DNA of 64,000 nt, taken from positions 9,080 to 73,079 of the forward strand of contig MU128959.1 of the NCBI GenBank assembly GCA_014904985.1, in the 5' to 3' direction. This document shows, piece after piece, positions 48,635-60,829 of this stretch. Below the pieces are notes generated by a model that saw only the letters and a list, made by a program, of their open reading frames with translations, was not told the origin of the DNA and did no database searches. Origin of the DNA: Hydnum rufescens UP504 (lineage: Eukaryota > Basidiomycota > Agaricomycetes > Cantharellales > Hydnaceae). A program made the position numbers and the translations under genes. How positions within the stretch are numbered: position 1 is the stretch's first letter; the number at the start of each line of letters is the position of its first letter.

Positions 48635-48939
48635 TTTAACCCTCTTATACAGATTACTAGAAGCAGAGAAAAGGCGGCGATATGTTCCAGAAGAGATAGC
48701 AGTTACAGACGTACACTGATATGCAAGCCGAGATGGAGAACGGGAGTAGCGGAGAGGTCCGAACTGGAACTTCATTGAAAGGGCCGAAAAATAGCATTAC
48801 GTAATAAATTCTCGCCGCCAACATGTTTTTGCATGGTCCGTGTGGGTCCACACCCTTGGCTTGGATACTCCTCGCCACCAGAATATACGCACAGGGTATT
48901 ACGACCACGACGACAGATCTGTGAGGACACTCCTTCCAA

Positions 48940-49529
48940 TCCGACTGCAAATATAGAGTTGATCTTTGGTCCAGTAATGGCAATACCATCATCGAAGATA
49001 TCAGCACCGACGGCCTTGGGCGGCCCCTAGCGACGGTAGCCCTTTCGACACTCTCCCCGACGTCTTCGAGCTCCGCAAGCACAAGCACCACAGTCCCTTA
49101 CCAGGGCCCTATAGGATCGCCAACCCCAACCAACACTGTGACCGGGGTTGGGATTGCTTTGTGCTGAGAGCCTATGCACCAAACTGATTCGATCTTATTC
49201 ATAGCCCGAGGCACCCACTACGTATGTGTACACAACAACGGACACCTCTGGAAACAAGACCGTAAGTAATATCAGCTACACTCAGGTCGCCGTCTCCTTA
49301 TATGAGCAATCCGGTGTAGCTTGTGACAGCCGTTTTTACGCCAACATTTGCGCCAACTTCTTCCAATCCAAGTGTAGCAGCCGGTACCATTTTACCCTAC
49401 AGTATTTTCACGGCGAGTTTTACAACCAAAGCAAGCGCGGCCCACGTGCCTTGGGAGCGGCGAGGAGCCGTATTAGCCATGGGCGTAACTATTATTGGTC
49501 TCTTTGCAGGGCTCGTCATCTACTTGTAG
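48940..49529 (+). CDS. Small Ser/Thr-rich membrane protein (exons approximate)
   Basis: The first recognisable exon reads SFQSDCKYRVDLWSSNGNT and runs into a Ser/Thr/Pro stretch (LSTLSPTSSSSASTSTT, PIGSPTPTNTVTGVG). A later exon has PTTYVYTTTDTSGNKT, joined by an intron at 49261-49319 (GTAAGT...GTGTAG) to LVTAVFTPTFAPTSSNPSVA, and the protein ends with a membrane span (GVTIIGLFAGLVIYL) at 49529. It looks like a cell-surface protein with an O-glycosylated stalk and a short tail anchor. Start and signal peptide were not located, and the joint between the first two exons does not close cleanly. I do not recognise a family. Confidence 0.5.
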
Positions 49530-50313
49530 CGACGGCTGGCCCCTTCGGACAATGGCCGGTTGTTGATCGATTTCGGTGCCAATTTCTCGCCTTGCTTTGT
49601 GACTATATATAGCTTCATGCTATGTGTGGCTATTGCTATTAATGTTTATGTACATGCTTGCACATTTGGACTTGTAGAACATTTCGTTTGATTGAACCCG
49701 ACTGCAATCGGCACAACCTATAATTAATTGGTTGAGCTTGCGAGGCTATTAAGACTCTGTGAATTTCGCGTGACTGTGAGGCTAGATCCGTGGGAACGCT
49801 GCGGAGACTGTATGTGGCGGCTGACAGCTGCGCGGTAGCCACCTAAGTCCCATCGGACTCGGGAGCTGGGCCTACATTCGAGGGGTACACCCTCATAAGA
49901 AAGCATATTTATGATATCAATGTGATCCTCAGCAAGCCGAGGTGGACTGGTCACGGGTCTACAATCAGATCTTCGGTCTCTGCCGAACTTACTGTGATGG
50001 GCTTCTAGCAGAAGCCAACATCGAAGGTGAATGATGTAACAGTCACTGCCTAGTTGCAGACGCTCTAAGCAAAGCGCCGAACCTGATCGGCTGGCTACTT
50101 GTCTCTGGTTGCAAGTATGGTGCGGTGATTGTGTGGGCATCACCATGGAACAATGTATAAAAGGGTCCTTTTATTCATCTGAACTTGCCTCTCCTACTTT
50201 CCTCTCCTAGTTTCAAAGCGGGCTTTGTTTCTTTTCCTTCTCCTCTGTTCTTCCACTGCTCCCTCACCCGACGTTGTTTTATTATTTTCCCTCTCTTTAA
50301 TCACATTCGAAGC
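49530..50313. other. Intergenic region upstream of the aspartic protease
   Basis: No gene is supported. The last 150 bp before 50314 are C/T-rich (CTCCTACTTTCCTCTCC) and contain a TATAAAAGGG box near 50155, a likely TATA promoter for the protease. Confidence 0.45.
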
Positions 50314-52608
50314 ATGCTCTGGTATTCTAACATCGTGCTCCTGGCGAGCATCATTTCGGCGTTTTTTAGTGTCCATGCTCGCCCCGCCGAGGCACAACGA
50401 GGTGGCAGCGTGATCCATATACCCCTCAAACGTGTCCATAATATAGGTCGATCTGATATTCATCCAATCCTTGTGAGTCTGCTGTCAATAGGGATTTCAC
50501 TTCATTCATGATCTCTTCCAGCTTTATCAGCAACACGCCAACCGGTATGTGTAAAGCCTCCTTATATATCTACACGCGCAAGTATCCTTAAATGCTTCGC
50601 TCATCATGATAGGGGAAACCGTCGATTAGCCCAAATGACTAGCCGGACGCCACCGACGAATGAGGAGATGCGCCGTAATATCGAGAAGCGATTGCACATC
50701 CTCTCCAGCCCTCATTCGGCGTCTCTAGGACCACGAGATGAGGTAAATTTGGAGAAGAGGTTCTACGTCCTCCCTGGTACTCCTGCGAACCCACAAGAGT
50801 CGCATAGTGAGCTCGACAACCGGGAGTATCTTCTTTCAACTGAGAAAACAGCTGCACCGATTGTCCGATCGCATCCGCGCGATATCTCGAGGGGTCTCAT
50901 GGACAGATTCAAGAGGTCTTCGTCAAGTGATAATATTGGCGTGCGAGCGCACCACCATCACCATAAGGGGGTTAGTGCTGTGAACTGCACTACCGATGGT
51001 GGTACCGTCAACGGTACTTCTGTGGTTGTCAATAGTACTACGAGCACTGGTATGGATCATCACCGTATTTCGTGTATGTCTCCTTATTGCAAATTTCAGG
51101 GTCGACAACCGGTGGCTTCTCCCAGGTCGATCTTAACGCAGCTAATAACGGGGGGCTTACAGCATCCAACGTGACGGATTCGACAGGGACAACGGGTCTT
51201 GCTATCGTAGCCAATGATGTTGGCTACGTCGCGCAAGTGCAGATTGGGACAGTGCGTACGATGAACTGTTCAGTATTCACTGTTGTTTATAATTTTTCAC
51301 TGCTAGCCCGCCCAAAATTTCAGTATTCTCATGGATAGGTAAAGATTATGATATTTCTTTTGCTTCGACAACTCGCTCAAATACGGCAATGTGTAGTGGG
51401 AGTGCCGATTTTTGGGTTGGGTCAACTGAATGCAAAGACAGTAAAACAGGTGCTGCCTGTGGCAATCAGCACCATTTCCTTGGACCCACCACGAGTTCAT
51501 CATTTGTGGATCTTGGAGACCCTTTCGAAGTCACGTATGGTAAGAGTCTATCCGTCGTCCAACGATTGTACTTGTTCTGAACCTGGATTCGATCCTAGGA
51601 TCGGGCAAGGTATCTGGCACAATCGTTAGCGACACGGTGACCCTGGCAGGAATGGTCCTCACAGGGCATGGTTTTGGCACTAGTAAACTTGAAAGTCCAG
51701 ACGTGTGTCCATCGTCAGATTGGGTACTTCGGGCTGGCACTTACTGACTCATCATGGCAGTTTTCGGGAAACGATGTCGCTTTCGACGGTCTCATGGGTG
51801 TGGCACAGTCGAGGCTTTCCAAGCAGGGGATGCCTACCCCAATCGAAGCCTTGGCGGTTGCGGGTGCCATTCCCTCGGCCGTCACCTCGTTCAAACTTTC
51901 TCGCCTGGCCGATGGTACGAACGACGGGCAGGTGACAATTGGGGGGTTGAACAGTTCGTGGAATCAGACATACCTGGTTAATGTACGCTGACTGACGGCT
52001 GGCCGTAGCTGCACTGTTTAACGCTACCACCCTCGTGTCGGTTCCAAACGTGAGCCAGTCTGGGTTCTGGGAGGTTGCAGTCGATCACTTTAGTGTCAAT
52101 GGAAGGAACCTTGGGCTGATGGGACGGACGGCGATAATGGACACGGTACGTCGTCATTTCCTCCTCGAGGGCATTTGTACACTCACGTCTGATATCCAAA
52201 TCATTAGGGAACTACTCTTATTATTGCCCCTCCCGCCGATGCAAAGGCTGTGCATGCTGCCATCCCAGGTTCTAGGGCGGATGGACATGGTGGATTCACG
52301 ATACCATGTACTACCACCGCTTCGATTGCCCTCACAGTTGGTGGGCGGAACTTTGCTATTGATCCCCGAGATATGACATTCCTCCCTGTGAGCCCGGCAA
52401 ACTTGACGGGCGATTGCGTGTCTGGCATTAGCTCCGGAGCTATTGGTGCTGCTACTGAGTGGCTAGTGTAAGTGCTCGTTTTTTCTTGTTTCGTCACCAC
52501 TTTTCTTTAAATGCCTTCATCATTTACAGTGGCGACGTTTTCTTGAAGAACGCTTACTTCTCCACTGACGTCACCAAGAACACCGTCTCTCTCGCCCACC
52601 TAGTGTAA
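50314..52608 (+). CDS. Secreted pepsin-type aspartic protease (A1 family)
   Basis: It starts with a signal peptide (MLWYSNIVLLASIISAFFSV) and a long propeptide with Kex2-type sites (NIEKR, NLEKR, RFKR) and several N-glycosylation sequons. The mature part has YVAQVQIGT, then FSILMDSGSADFWVG, in which the first catalytic Asp (DSG) is split by an intron, a Cys-containing flap region with FEVTYGSGKVSGTIVSD, GLMGVAQSRLS, and the second site AIMDTGTTLIIAP. It ends NAYFSTDVTKNTVSLAHLV, the usual last strand. Introns are mostly 50-65 nt. At 51981-52006 there is an abnormally short 26-nt GTACGC...CCGTAG stretch between NQTYLV and ALFNATT that does not keep the frame if removed. Both catalytic residues are present, so activity is likely if that junction is an assembly fault. 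Confidence 0.92.
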
Positions 52609-53016
52609 GGAGGCGTCTTCATTTATTTCTGAGTACTATGGACTCTGTTTTCTCGTCATGTATCTCATGTATCCGTAGAGATCCACAGATGTCTTGAGCC
52701 CCTCAGGGTATGTAATAACAGCGATCCGTTTTGTGGGAGTTCAATATTTGGAATGATACTTGTACTCTGTTGTGGCGATGCGATTCACATGCTCGGAGAT
52801 CCCCGAAATTCTTCTCGCCCTCAGTGTTCGCAGCTATACGGAAGGACGTAGTGTACGTCAAATAATATCCGGGAACCGGCGAGGAAATATGCCCCCCGTA
52901 TGTCCCCATGATACGTTCTTCCCGTCCCGAGGTCGCTCAGACTAATCAAGGGGAGCTGAATCTCTTAGAACGCCGCTCCATCTGCTAGTGGAAGCGAAGG
53001 GACTTCGACACTGAGC

Positions 53017-54171
53017 ATGAAGGAGTCATATCTCCGCCTTCTGCCGCATCACACTTTGGTAAACCTCGTACTCGCTCTGGATCGCGATCCAAATGCTTCC
53101 ATCTGGCCTGCCGATTTAGCAAGTGCCGTCAAGGCGCTTCACGAATACCCTGGATCTGTTATTACTCCCTTTCATTCCCCCCCAGTGGCTCCCGCTATAC
53201 CTGCCCGTCTTCCGCCCGCCGCTAAGCCACCACGACAATCTACACCGCTTCCACTTCCAAAGCCAAACGCCTCGCATAGCTCTCCTCCACCATTACCGCC
53301 ACATATGAATCCACAACAATATGCGATGGTCGGCTATGTCAGCCAAGCTCCTCGAAATCCCAAAGGACGACCGCCGAATGGTCCCGCTTCTGGGGGCATG
53401 CCCTCATATGAAGAAATGATCGTTGCGGCATTGCATGATTTAAACGAGCCTGATGGAGTTCAACCCAAAGTGATCTTCGATTATATGAGCGCGTATGTTC
53501 CAGCTAATTTCTAAAGTATATACATATATTGGTGTTCTAACTACAATACTGAAGCCACTGGCCCCTTATTGGGAACTTCCGCCCCTCTGCATCGCAGGCT
53601 TTGGGCAAGGCATTCACGCGTGGCCGACTGCAGAAAGTGGCCAACAAGTATCGACTAAATCCGGATTGGGAAGGAGGGCCCGTGCGTTTTAATTTTGTTG
53701 ATTTCGCCCTCCGTTGCTGAATTTTGGACTGCATAGACATCAAGACGAACAACGCGTCGACCACAGAACCAAAAAGTTGTGGCTCCACATCAGCCGCCAT
53801 CGGGCACCCCAGCGTATGGGTGGCATTCGCCGGGTACACTGCCATTTCCAATGGTGTATGGGGGGCCTCCCGGGTCGTCTGCCGTTGCACCTAATCCACA
53901 TCAAGCTGCCCCCAGAGCGGTGGCCCGGCAGGACTCTGGCGATGAGGAGGAATTGGATGAAGACGTTGACATCGGGGGAACAGAGATGGACCAGCCGCCC
54001 TACGATCATGAGAACGAGGTGGACGAATTAGAAGATGAAACGCACTCCAGACCGACTCCATTACCTTCATTAAGGGATAGTCTGAGGAAACTTGCGCGCC
54101 TATTGGCGGATACATTATCAGAGCAGCAATGGGGCCAAACGGACGCCACGAGTATAGCTATCCGTACGTGA
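53017..54171 (+). CDS. Linker-histone-like H15 domain protein
   Basis: After an N-terminal helical part (KESYLRLLPHHTLVNLVLAL) and a Pro-rich linker comes PSYEEMIVAALHDLNEPDG, VQPKVIFDYMSA, an intron, HWPLIGNFRPSASQALGKAF and LQKVANKYRLNPDWEGGP, which has the spacing of the winged-helix H15 (linker histone globular) domain. A second intron leads to TSRRTTRRPQNQ, a basic patch, and then a strongly acidic run (GDEEELDEDVDIGG; ENEVDELEDE). Such proteins are nuclear DNA-binding factors; unlike true H1 it has no long Lys-rich tail. The stop at 54171 overlaps a GTACGT donor, so one more small exon is possible. I cannot name an orthologue. Confidence 0.75.
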
Positions 54172-54550
54172 TGTCGGCATTTTGTTTCTGGGTTTTATCA
54201 ATTACTGCTTCCCTGACCTTTCTCGAGCGATGCACCAGTTTTGGTGAGTACATGTTCCTTCCATGCTGGAAGGACAAGCTCTGGAACAGTAGTTAAACTA
54301 CAATTCTGTTTCGACGTCCGACCTTTATACCTATGAGATGACTTGATCGTCTCATTTTCCGATTGTTCCATCACCCTCCTCCCGTCGGGTGTTTTGATCG
54401 GCAATCTCGCAGCATTATGGCACTTGTTTTGTCGACCTTGAGATTTGAGAGACAGCTAAATTGAACAAAGTATATCCGTCAACTAGCACGTGGCTTCGGC
54501 TCTCTCCACTTCCAACCGGAAACGCTATAACGAGTATTAGGGCGCCTGTC

Positions 54551-57500
54551 ATGAATACGGCTGGGCCAGAGCCGCATGACAATTCACGGCCATTCTTGCT
54601 TCAGAATGTAGAGTCTGAATCTGGTCTAAAGGAGCAAGAAATGGACGATGTCGACACTGCGTCCCAACCTTCAATGGATGTTCCTCTAGACTCTCCCACA
54701 GGCTCCCCTCGTCCGTCTTTAGTTTCTAATCATTCTGAACTGTCGCGCAATTCGCACTATACCTCTGGGTCTGAAGATCCCCTAACCAGTGATATGCATT
54801 TCCGTCAAACATCTATTCAATCGTCGCAGTATCTACGCAACGTCACGACTCCAAGATTATACGAGGGAGCAGAGGGACACGGCTATGAGGAAGTGGAATC
54901 CGGACCCACGGAATCCTTCGAAAGGGAGCAACCTAAACCTTCGTTTGTCAATTCACGGGTATCAATGGCACCCTCCTTGGCGTCTACCCTTGCCTCTGAG
55001 CCAGGCTCCATAAATTCAACTACATCTTCCTCTTCGTATGCAAAGAAAATCCGCCCCGAGTCCCTGATATTGGACCCTCGCGTGGCCAAACTCGTTATTG
55101 GCCTCGCAGTTGTCGATTTCAATCACATTGTACGTGATACCTTTCAGTTTTTTACATGCCCCCGTGATTAATTTGTGGCTATGATAGTTGGGCCCAACTA
55201 TCGAAATGGCACATCCTTCATCGATACTTCAGGATGAAGAACTCTGTAAAATCCTACCGTTCTAGCACTTCCAGATGGTGCACATTTGGTACGCAATGGC
55301 TAGGAAGTCTCTGCGAGTGTTATGAAGCCCTGATGATCCACTCTATGCAGAACAAAGAAGATTACTCATATTTTCACGTAGTACCCACAGTACCAAATGT
55401 GCCTACTTCTCCATCTCATCAACCTACATCCCCGCACACTCTATTTGGGATATCGTGCGCTCGTCCTCTATTATAAGGCTCGCTGTGTTATAACTGAAGC
55501 CCTGGGTAGATGCAATCGACAAATCGCCACCTCCACTCTCTTATCGAAAGAGGCCGACGTTACCCGTTCTACAGTGCAGAAAGCAATAGTGCTTCTAGCT
55601 AGTAAACCACTATTTGGTCTCATCCGGGACAAGCTCGGCGTGGTTACCAGAGCCTTCTTCAACCAAAGGGATTTCAGGGATCATTCTATATTAATAGAAT
55701 TCTGCGATGGTCTCGAGACTTCCTTACGTGCTCAGCTTACCGAAAGTGCCGTGTATATGGGTGTGTTTCACATGTCTTCTATCTTTGATGGTGTGATCGA
55801 AAATTGCTTATGCTATTTATCAAGGAACGAGTTTGTGAGATCATGAAAAGTTGAGGTCATGGTACACTTCTAATACTATACATCCTCAGGCGCGAACTCG
55901 TCCATAAGTTCAGGCATCGGACGTTAATGCTCCTAAAGCTTTTGATGCTTCAGAAGAAGGTTTATATCTGCTTGCATGATAGCTTCCCATTCCAATAATC
56001 TGAACATCGTTCGATGATAGATGATGTTTTACGGGCATCCAGTTGAACGTTTATGCACATATCAATACTCTCTTGTATCACTTATCCCAGGTCTCCTTCT
56101 CGCACTGGAAGACTGCGGAGCCCCTGCTCTTGCATCCCGTGCTCAGGACCTCAAGCGAGCCACAGAATTCAAATCATCGGATCGCCAGAGTCTTCTCAAA
56201 TTCATGGGACTACCCCTCGAAATATTTGGGAAGGTACGTCTTTGTGGCTAGCCTCCGCAGTTCCTGATATTAACTCTTTTTCCAATACACAGGATGCCTT
56301 CTTTCAGCCATATCTGCCGTTGCAACAGATGGAACTCATGAAGACTGAGTCGTTTCTTTGTGGTAGGATTATTGTTTGTAGTGCCTATTGGACCATATGT
56401 CTGATACTATCAAATTTAGGGTCGACGAACAGCATCATGACGCATCACCGAGACACGGCATTAGACCTCTTGATTAACGTAATGATGCACATCTTTGATG
56501 CCAGTATCTGGAATGTTCACAATGGCTTATTTGCATAGGTCGAGTCGAATACGTTCGAATTCCAGAATCCCCTTATTGAGCGCATAGTATCACTAACTCC
56601 AGCGGATCGGAAATGGATGGATGATATTGTACAGGATGTCAACGAATCATGGAACGAGAATGATCCGCAACGGCCCACAAGCATGCAGTGCGTCGGAAAT
56701 TTTTCGGCCATGCAATATCTAATTCCCAAAATGTCTTGTTCAGGTTCAAAGGGAGTGATGATTATCTTCGGACCAAGGTGCGACCCTCCCCTTTGGGCTT
56801 GGGCTTAAATCTGGACCTCTAAAGCTTTAGCTATAGTTTGAGGATTACATATGTTCGGCGCTGTCATGCGTCAAGTATACTGAATTCTTGAAGAAGAGTG
56901 CGAAGGGGAACGTGACTGTGGCAGGAGCAAGTCCGTTCGACATCTCTCTTTTGTTCTATGTCTCGCCGAGTTGACAAACTCGTTCTCAGCGGGTGACCCA
57001 TACGTGTTCCAGAATTTCGGAGAGGCGTGGCTCACTGCCTTCCAGAAGACCCCGGCGTTTGCGATATGGGATCAAATCACTGATCCAGTGATATTCGACA
57101 TCGTTGAACCTCGGTATGTTGATGAATCCTTCTTGAAGTTAATTGTCGTTAATCAAGAAATTGTACAGGCACCCATGCGATACTAAACCGAGCACCATTG
57201 CTGATCTTGGCCTCCGGCTATCAGAAGGGATTCACGAGCTCAAGCTGGAGAAGAACTTGGGGCCTACAAGGGACGCCATCTCCTCAGCTCTGAGTGTTGG
57301 CTCGTCGAATTTCTTCAAGGCAGTTGAAGGCGTACGGAACGATCTGTCCTCGCGTTTGGCAGCTCCAAGAGCAAATTCCAATCCCTCCTCCCATTCTTCT
57401 TCACCACCAGCTTCGTCAGAATTACTGACACCCCCGCCGAGTGCATCCACTGCCAGCAATAGCAGTGTTCGTGGGCCGTACGACCGCAGAGGCAGTGCAC

Positions 57501-58009
57501 AGACCCTCGGCCCGCCAGTACAGTCTGGCGGTGGGTTGCGGCCCTTATCTCTCGGGCTTGGTCTGCGCGTTACCCCCTCTGGGCCCTCTACTCCGACGAC
57601 CCCGGGAACCGGACCTGGAGACAGTGTATCTGCGGCGCAGGCGCTTGCGGAAACTGCGGAAGCCGCACGAGCAACACTTGGGAAATGGGGTGCTGGATGG
57701 AGCAGTTATATCAGTGGCCGCACTAATAAAACCAGTGTGACGACGGCACAGCCTAGTAGCGCTAGTACCACTTCCGTCGAAGCGTTGCCCAGCCCTCGGC
57801 CTCGGCTGTCCTTGGCAGCGCGCCTTTCGGAATCTGCTTTACCGACATCAACCTCAGTGCTCGCTGGACATCGTGGTGCCGAGACATTCACGACATCGCC
57901 AATTGGTAGTCCGACATTTAGTATTCGAGATCTGGATAAGGAGCGAGAAGATCGAGAGAGAGACGAGGCCTTGGGAAAGGCCTTGGCTACTTCTATGCGG
58001 ATCTCATGA
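54551..58009 (+). CDS. AVL9: AVL9-type DENN protein of the late secretory pathway
   Basis: After a Ser-rich N-terminus of about 170 residues the AVL9 domain begins with LVIGLAVVDFNHI, an intron, LGPTIEMAHPSS, then LALPDGAHL, EDYSYFHVVP and FGISCNRQI, followed by RELVHKFRHRTLMLLKLLML, MFYGHPVERL, LVSLIPGLL, FFQPYLPLQQMELM, LIERIVSLTPADRKWMDDI, and GEAWLTAFQKTPAFAIWD. This order is that of AVL9 and DENND6-like proteins, which act in exit of vesicles from the Golgi. About ten introns are present. A long Ser/Pro/Gly-rich tail ends RERDEALGKALATSMRIS. Near 55262 the sense runs CKILPF then LALPDGAHL only if one C is added in TTCTAG; otherwise there is a stop. Confidence 0.93.
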
Positions 58010-59287
58010 ATATGGTAGATGTATCGAGGCAGCTATCGAAGGAGGGGAGGTGTTGCAAATATCATTATGCATTGATGCATTACGGGCTCGCGAATGGTTG
58101 CACAAAAAGGAACTAACTGCGGATCTCTCCCCATCCAAGCGCATAGTCTCGACGGTTCCGATATTTCCGCTCCTCATGATATGAGCAGGCATTCATATCT
58201 TATCTCTAGCACGTTGTTGATAGCAAAGGCAACAGGCCCTATGACACGGTGTAGTGGAGCTTTGTGTTTATAGGTAGTGGAGGAACGATCGTCCATACCT
58301 ATCGTGGGGCTCACAACCATCGATGTTATTTAATATTTGCACGCTTCTCTTCCAATTGCCAATGAATTCTCTCGGGATAAATGATTCTGGCCTTGGGGCT
58401 CAGTGAGCTTCCACAACCTCTGCTCTTGACAATACTGATTGTGTTTCCAGCTTCCGGCGCTTAATATTTACTTGTGCATATAGATCTACTCGATTTGGGG
58501 AATTAGCCACCTGGTCATTTCTGGATGCTAGTGTGGGGAAAATTATATAATATCTACAGTATATGTGCCTCTTCGGCACCGCCGTAATTTACATCGCGAA
58601 AACATCCCTGCAAACGGCCTCCCGGTTTTCACTCCTGTACTGGACTTCACGAGGTTCCTCAGGCAATTACCGCTCGCTAGCCTCTTTGATTACGATCCGT
58701 CCCTGGATTTCATCAAGTCCAGTGCAGTACACATGATGGGTTTTTGCCCCATGCCTTGAAATATTACTGTGATGTTCTGCCGGACGGCTTGCACTGCCAA
58801 GGTCTACAATTTGAATATTCCATTACTAGGGGTGCAACGATCACGGACTCAGACCTTGCTTGCTCCACTCCATGGTCTTAGCAACAACTTGGCTTGGATA
58901 ATATTGTAATTAAGGATGCGCAGTCAGAATTATAGGCAAGAGGGTGGGTGGCATTGGAGCCGCGACGAAACAGATTCAAGTTGCTGGATATGTCGTTGCC
59001 AACATCATGCCGGTGGATACAGAAGACGCGTGTCTATCATTAGACCATTGGCTGATTACCGGACAGGGGCCAATTGCTAAGTTATAGATTAACAGCAGGG
59101 AGAACAGTTCCATGAATTAAAATTTCCAGTGCCTGCCGCATCGATGAGACGAGATCTGTCAACGGCATACACATCGCCTTTGACTATCAGATCCAGGGAG
59201 ATATCGGGAGCATATGCCCGGGGCGGTAATATTACTGCAATGGCTAGTGAAGAATGTGGAGATATTGTTTGAATATGACCAGCCAAC
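58010..59287. other. Intergenic region between AVL9 and the lyase gene
   Basis: The two genes converge here. Short plus-strand frames (for example 58565-58759) have no motif I recognise. A minus-strand frame at 59089-59367 overlaps the end of the lyase gene in another register and is not counted as a gene. Confidence 0.45.
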
Positions 59288-60829
59288 TCAAAGTATTCGA
59301 TATTTGAGAGTCCCCCAGCCAGAATTATCGGCACGACTGTTGACGCCACTCCCGACTTCCGTGACAACCTGCTGGATCTATCATAGGGTCGATATCCTCA
59401 GCCATGCGCGCGAAACTTTCAGCACTAGGGGGGGGGGGAATGCTTACAATCTGACTGGTATAAGGCATACTAAGCTTCTTCGTACTGACGTAGTGCGCAT
59501 ACGCAAGTTCATATATTGGTCTAAACCTGCCTCTCCCACTAGTCGATATGGTTGGAAAGGGACCGCCGATATTATGGGCTGAACATCTTTGAAAAGATGC
59601 ATCGTATGGGACGGTGTAGCCAAGATTATATTTGGCCGTGTATTCATATCCTACCAGGAGGCGGTTTGAGAGTAGCCCGTACAAGTCATGCGTCCCTTGC
59701 ACGGCGGCTATTTGGCACGATTCAGCTAAATTTCCCTGAAAAAGGACACAGATATGGGAGTGCACATTGAGGAGAACCGTATGACGCGGATGGGAGTACT
59801 CACCAAGCCTAATTGGACATGTTGTTGATCCCGACCTGACTCCGACGCCTGGCCTGTTGGCGAGATGTCTAGTGGAAGGCCGGAGCATCGCTCGTTCGAG
59901 TAGTAGTCTATCGCCTCGTTATACCTGAGGATATTTGTATGAGGTGAGCGTCTGACTATGATTCAATCCACTCACATAGTCTGATTTTGAGTAAATACGC
60001 CAAATGCCATCATGGCTTTCGTATTGCCTGACCCGACATTCGCCTCATACTGTGAACCGGAATGGTCTGGGGTAGAGAGTCAGGCTAGTCATTTCTTGGG
60101 TCAGAGACATCCACTTTGAATATTCCTACCATTCAAACGAGGATAAAACACATTCGTCAACATGAACTCGAAATTTTGAATACCGGTCGTGGTCCATCCG
60201 GCATCGGTGTAGCGAATGATTTCAGCAGCGTTCGTCATCATAAATGGGCCCAGAGAAGAAGCTAGCTGCCTATCGCGGTCTAATGCAAAACCGGGAAATC
60301 AGTTCTGACTAAAAGCGAGATAAAGTATATCTCACAGGCGGGGTCTACACTTTTGATTGTGCTGGACCACGAATCCATAATTGCGATAGACTTGTTCGCG
60401 TGACTTTTGTCTCCAGTGAGATACCACATCTGGAAAAATTCATTCAAACGACATTCATGAAGGGGGGAGGCCACGGGGCTCAGATGACGCACCAAAGCAT
60501 TCTGGTACGCGGCAGTACCGTCCCGTTCAAAAGCTGCCCGCTGTGTGAGAATGGTAACAGGAGTGCTCATTCCATACGTATCAGAGGACAAATAGTCCCT
60601 GGCAAGCAGAAGGTAATCGCTATATTGATTACTAGGCGTTCCTGCACGCCCTGCATTAACGTAAGATAGCATTCGTTTGAGATCGCCAGCGCTGTGAAGA
60701 ATGCCCGCTGCATATTGGGTAAATACGCAAGGAGGTAGTGTTCACAAATGATAACGTACGATGGACCCAGGCATAAATAGAGGAGAGACTTGTAAGTAAG
60801 ATAAGGAGCGTGAGTTTGAAGGAAGACAT
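59288..60829 (-). CDS. Secreted alginate-lyase-fold enzyme
   Basis: The start gives a signal peptide (MSSFKLTLLILLTSLSSIYA) and, after a short intron, WVHPGILHSAGDLKRMLSYV, the entry to an alginate/chondroitin AC lyase (alpha/alpha toroid) domain. Further matches to that family are CRLNEFFQMWYLTGDKSHAN, LASSLGPFMMTNAAEIIRYT, AGWTTTGIQNFEFMLTNVFY, ANVGSGNTKAMMAFGVFTQN, and SGRDQQHVQLGL followed by GNLAESCQIAAVQGTHDLYG and NRLLVGYEYTAKYNLGYTVP. The conserved Asn, His and Tyr-containing stretches expected to act on a uronic acid polymer are present. It ends ADNSGWGTLKYRIL at 59288. The substrate is unknown; in a fungus a glucuronan or other polyuronate is as likely as alginate. About six short introns are present and the frame holds across them. 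Confidence 0.82.

Noticed and set aside
50950..50970. HHHHHK run in the protease propeptide, resembling an affinity tag
   Set aside because: It is five His within a natural low-complexity linker of a spliced fungal gene, with no vector sequence around it.
59089..59367. Separate minus-strand gene at the 3' end of the lyase
   Set aside because: It overlaps the lyase's last exon in another register; the lyase frame ending GWGTLKYRIL fits the family end and joins by a proper intron.
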